Shown here in pieces: positions 4,593-5,181 of a stretch of DNA of 5,181 nucleotides. The stretch's first letter is position 1, and each line of letters begins with the position of its first letter. The notes under the pieces are model-generated. The model was given only the letters and a program-made list of their open reading frames with translations, did no database searches and was not told the origin of the DNA. The translations under genes were made by a program, and so were the position numbers. This stretch comes from CAZSNH01 sp052388455 (GTDB lineage: Bacteria; Pseudomonadota; Alphaproteobacteria; Rhizobiales; Hyphomicrobiaceae), in NCBI GenBank assembly GCA_052388455.1, contig JBQTIA010000132.1, positions 1 to 5,181 on the forward strand, in the 5' to 3' direction.

Positions 4593-4939
4593 GACGTCAT
4601 CTCCTTGAGACGCTTGAGCGCGATGGCGATCTCGGTCGGCGGCGTCTTTCGAGTCTTCTTGACGAACCCGTTGAGCAATACGATCGTCCCGTCATCGAAC
4701 GCAAAAATGACGCGAGCGATACGCCCGCCTGACAGCGACGAGCGCACTTCCCACAACCCTTTGCCGAGTGAGCGGCAGAGTGGGAGCCCGAGTGGCCAAC
4801 CCTGCTGCACCGCAAGGATGTCTGAGCCGATCTCACGCCGATCGTCCCTGTCGAGATCCTTCAGCCATTCGCGCACGGGCTCGGCGCCGGCGCTGTTGGC
4901 ATAGAAGACGACGGGTAGTCGATTCACTCGCTGCGGCAT
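4589..4939 (-). CDS. RelE/HigB-like toxin (Gp49-type, phage-derived family)
   Basis: Probable ribosome-dependent mRNA interferase of a type II toxin-antitoxin module. The 116-residue length and motifs fit the Gp49/HigB-like branch of the RelE/ParE superfamily: VVFYANSAGAEPVREWLKDL (10-29), then a helix with DRREIGSDILAVQQG (33-47), LGKGLWEVRSSL (58-69), the core strands RIARVIFAFDDGTIVLLNGF (73-92), and the basic end KKTRKTPPTEIAIALKRLKE (94-113). The conserved basic residues expected for RNA cleavage (R66, R73, R76, K94, K95, R97) are present, so it appears intact. Start is ATG 4939; the upstream SD is weak (no GGAG, only GATGATGA). It heads the operon with the antitoxin overlapping its end, and a palindromic operator lies 12 bases upstream of the start. 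Target cleavage is inferred from the family. Confidence 0.92.
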   Translation of the reverse strand: MPQRVNRLPVVFYANSAGAEPVREWLKDLDRDDRREIGSDILAVQQGWPLGLPLCRSLGKGLWEVRSSLSGGRIARVIFAFDDGTIVLLNGFVKKTRKTPPTEIAIALKRLKEMTS

Positions 4940-4951
4940 TCATCATCGTCG

Positions 4952-4969
4952 TGTATCAAAATTAATACA
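4952..4969 (-). promoter_or_regulatory. 18-bp near-perfect palindrome, probable toxin-antitoxin operator/promoter
   Basis: On the minus strand it reads TGTATTAATTTTGATACA: arms TGTATTAA and TTGATACA match as inverted repeats at 7 of 8 positions around a TT centre. It is 12 bases upstream of the toxin start, in a sharply AT-rich patch (TATTAA and GATACA are possible -10 elements; TTGCGG just upstream is a poor -35). Antitoxins of this family usually repress their own operon by binding such a site. That role is inferred. Confidence 0.7.
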
Positions 4970-5056
4970 AGACCGCAAGCCAGGAATGGCGTGGTGTGCT
5001 ATGCACCGGTCTGCCGGCGTTTTCATGGAGTTGCAAGCTATCAACTTGCTCGCAAA

Positions 5057-5133
5057 TGGCGCACCCGGCAGGATTCGAACCTGCGACCTTTGGATTCGGA
5101 ATCCAACGCTCTATCCAGCTGAGCTACGGGTGC
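5057..5133 (-). tRNA. tRNA-Arg (anticodon CCG), CCA encoded
   Basis: Decodes CGG arginine codons. The full 77-base cloverleaf can be drawn: acceptor GCACCCG with CGGGTGC (7 bp), D stem GCTC/GAGC, anticodon stem TTGGA/TCCAA around loop TTCCGAA (anticodon CCG), variable loop AGGTC, T stem GCAGG/CCTGC with loop TTCGAAT, discriminator G, and encoded CCA at 5059-5057. The gene reads leftward, so its 3' end faces the toxin-antitoxin operon; tRNA 3' ends are common integration sites, but no duplicated 3' segment is seen in this window. Confidence 0.97.
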
Positions 5134-5181
5134 CGCGATGCCGCCGGCCGGCACTCGGGCGCGGTCAGGGGCTGATGGTGT

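Noticed and set aside
4999..5010. TATGCACC near the tRNA, shared with the core of the 35-bp inverted repeats
   Set aside because: Only eight bases match and the similarity does not continue, so it is most likely chance rather than a third repeat copy.
5007..5049. Short stems after the tRNA (CCGG/CCGG followed by CGTTTT; GCAAG/CTTGC) as terminators
   Set aside because: The first has only four pairs and its T-run is on the wrong strand for the tRNA; the second has no T-run. Neither is a convincing terminator.

Overview
The window looks like a GC-rich alphaproteobacterial chromosome, most likely a member of the Hyphomicrobiales. This is an inference from codon use strongly biased to G/C at third positions, the style of the proteins, and the compact arrangement; no marker gene fixes the genus. 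It holds four regions.

Region 1 (1-2453, mostly minus strand). The N-terminal 239 residues of an NAD(P)-dependent aldehyde dehydrogenase of the ExaC/AcoD type run off the left edge. Upstream of it lie a 310-base leader/promoter zone rich in inverted repeats and two tightly spaced small minus-strand genes: a 184-residue cysteine-containing protein and a 78-residue protein. I do not recognise either. A further 619-base intergenic zone follows, containing a possible 44-residue minus-strand ORF with a good ribosome binding site and a cluster of small dyads in AT-rich sequence.

Region 2 (2454-3769, plus strand). A complete isochorismatase-family cysteine hydrolase with an intact Asp-Lys-Cys triad is followed by an unrecognised membrane-anchored, Ala/Ser-rich protein. 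That second reading frame also carries an internal GTG start with a better ribosome binding site than its own start.

Region 3 (3770-4307). No convincing gene. This stretch contains a 302-base foldback element bounded by 35-bp inverted repeats (32/35 matching) and packed with smaller perfect hairpins. It is best explained as a non-autonomous, MITE-like or intergenic repeat element and is the most unusual structure in the window.

Region 4 (4308-5181, minus strand). A toxin-first type II toxin-antitoxin operon (RelE/HigB-like Gp49-family toxin, XRE-type antitoxin, 4-base overlap) has a near-perfect 18-bp palindrome just upstream as its likely autoregulatory operator. It is followed by a complete tRNA-Arg(CCG) gene with encoded CCA. 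A repeat element and a toxin-antitoxin pair lying on the 3' side of a tRNA gene suggest an accessory, recombination-prone locus, although no integrase or duplicated att core is visible here.
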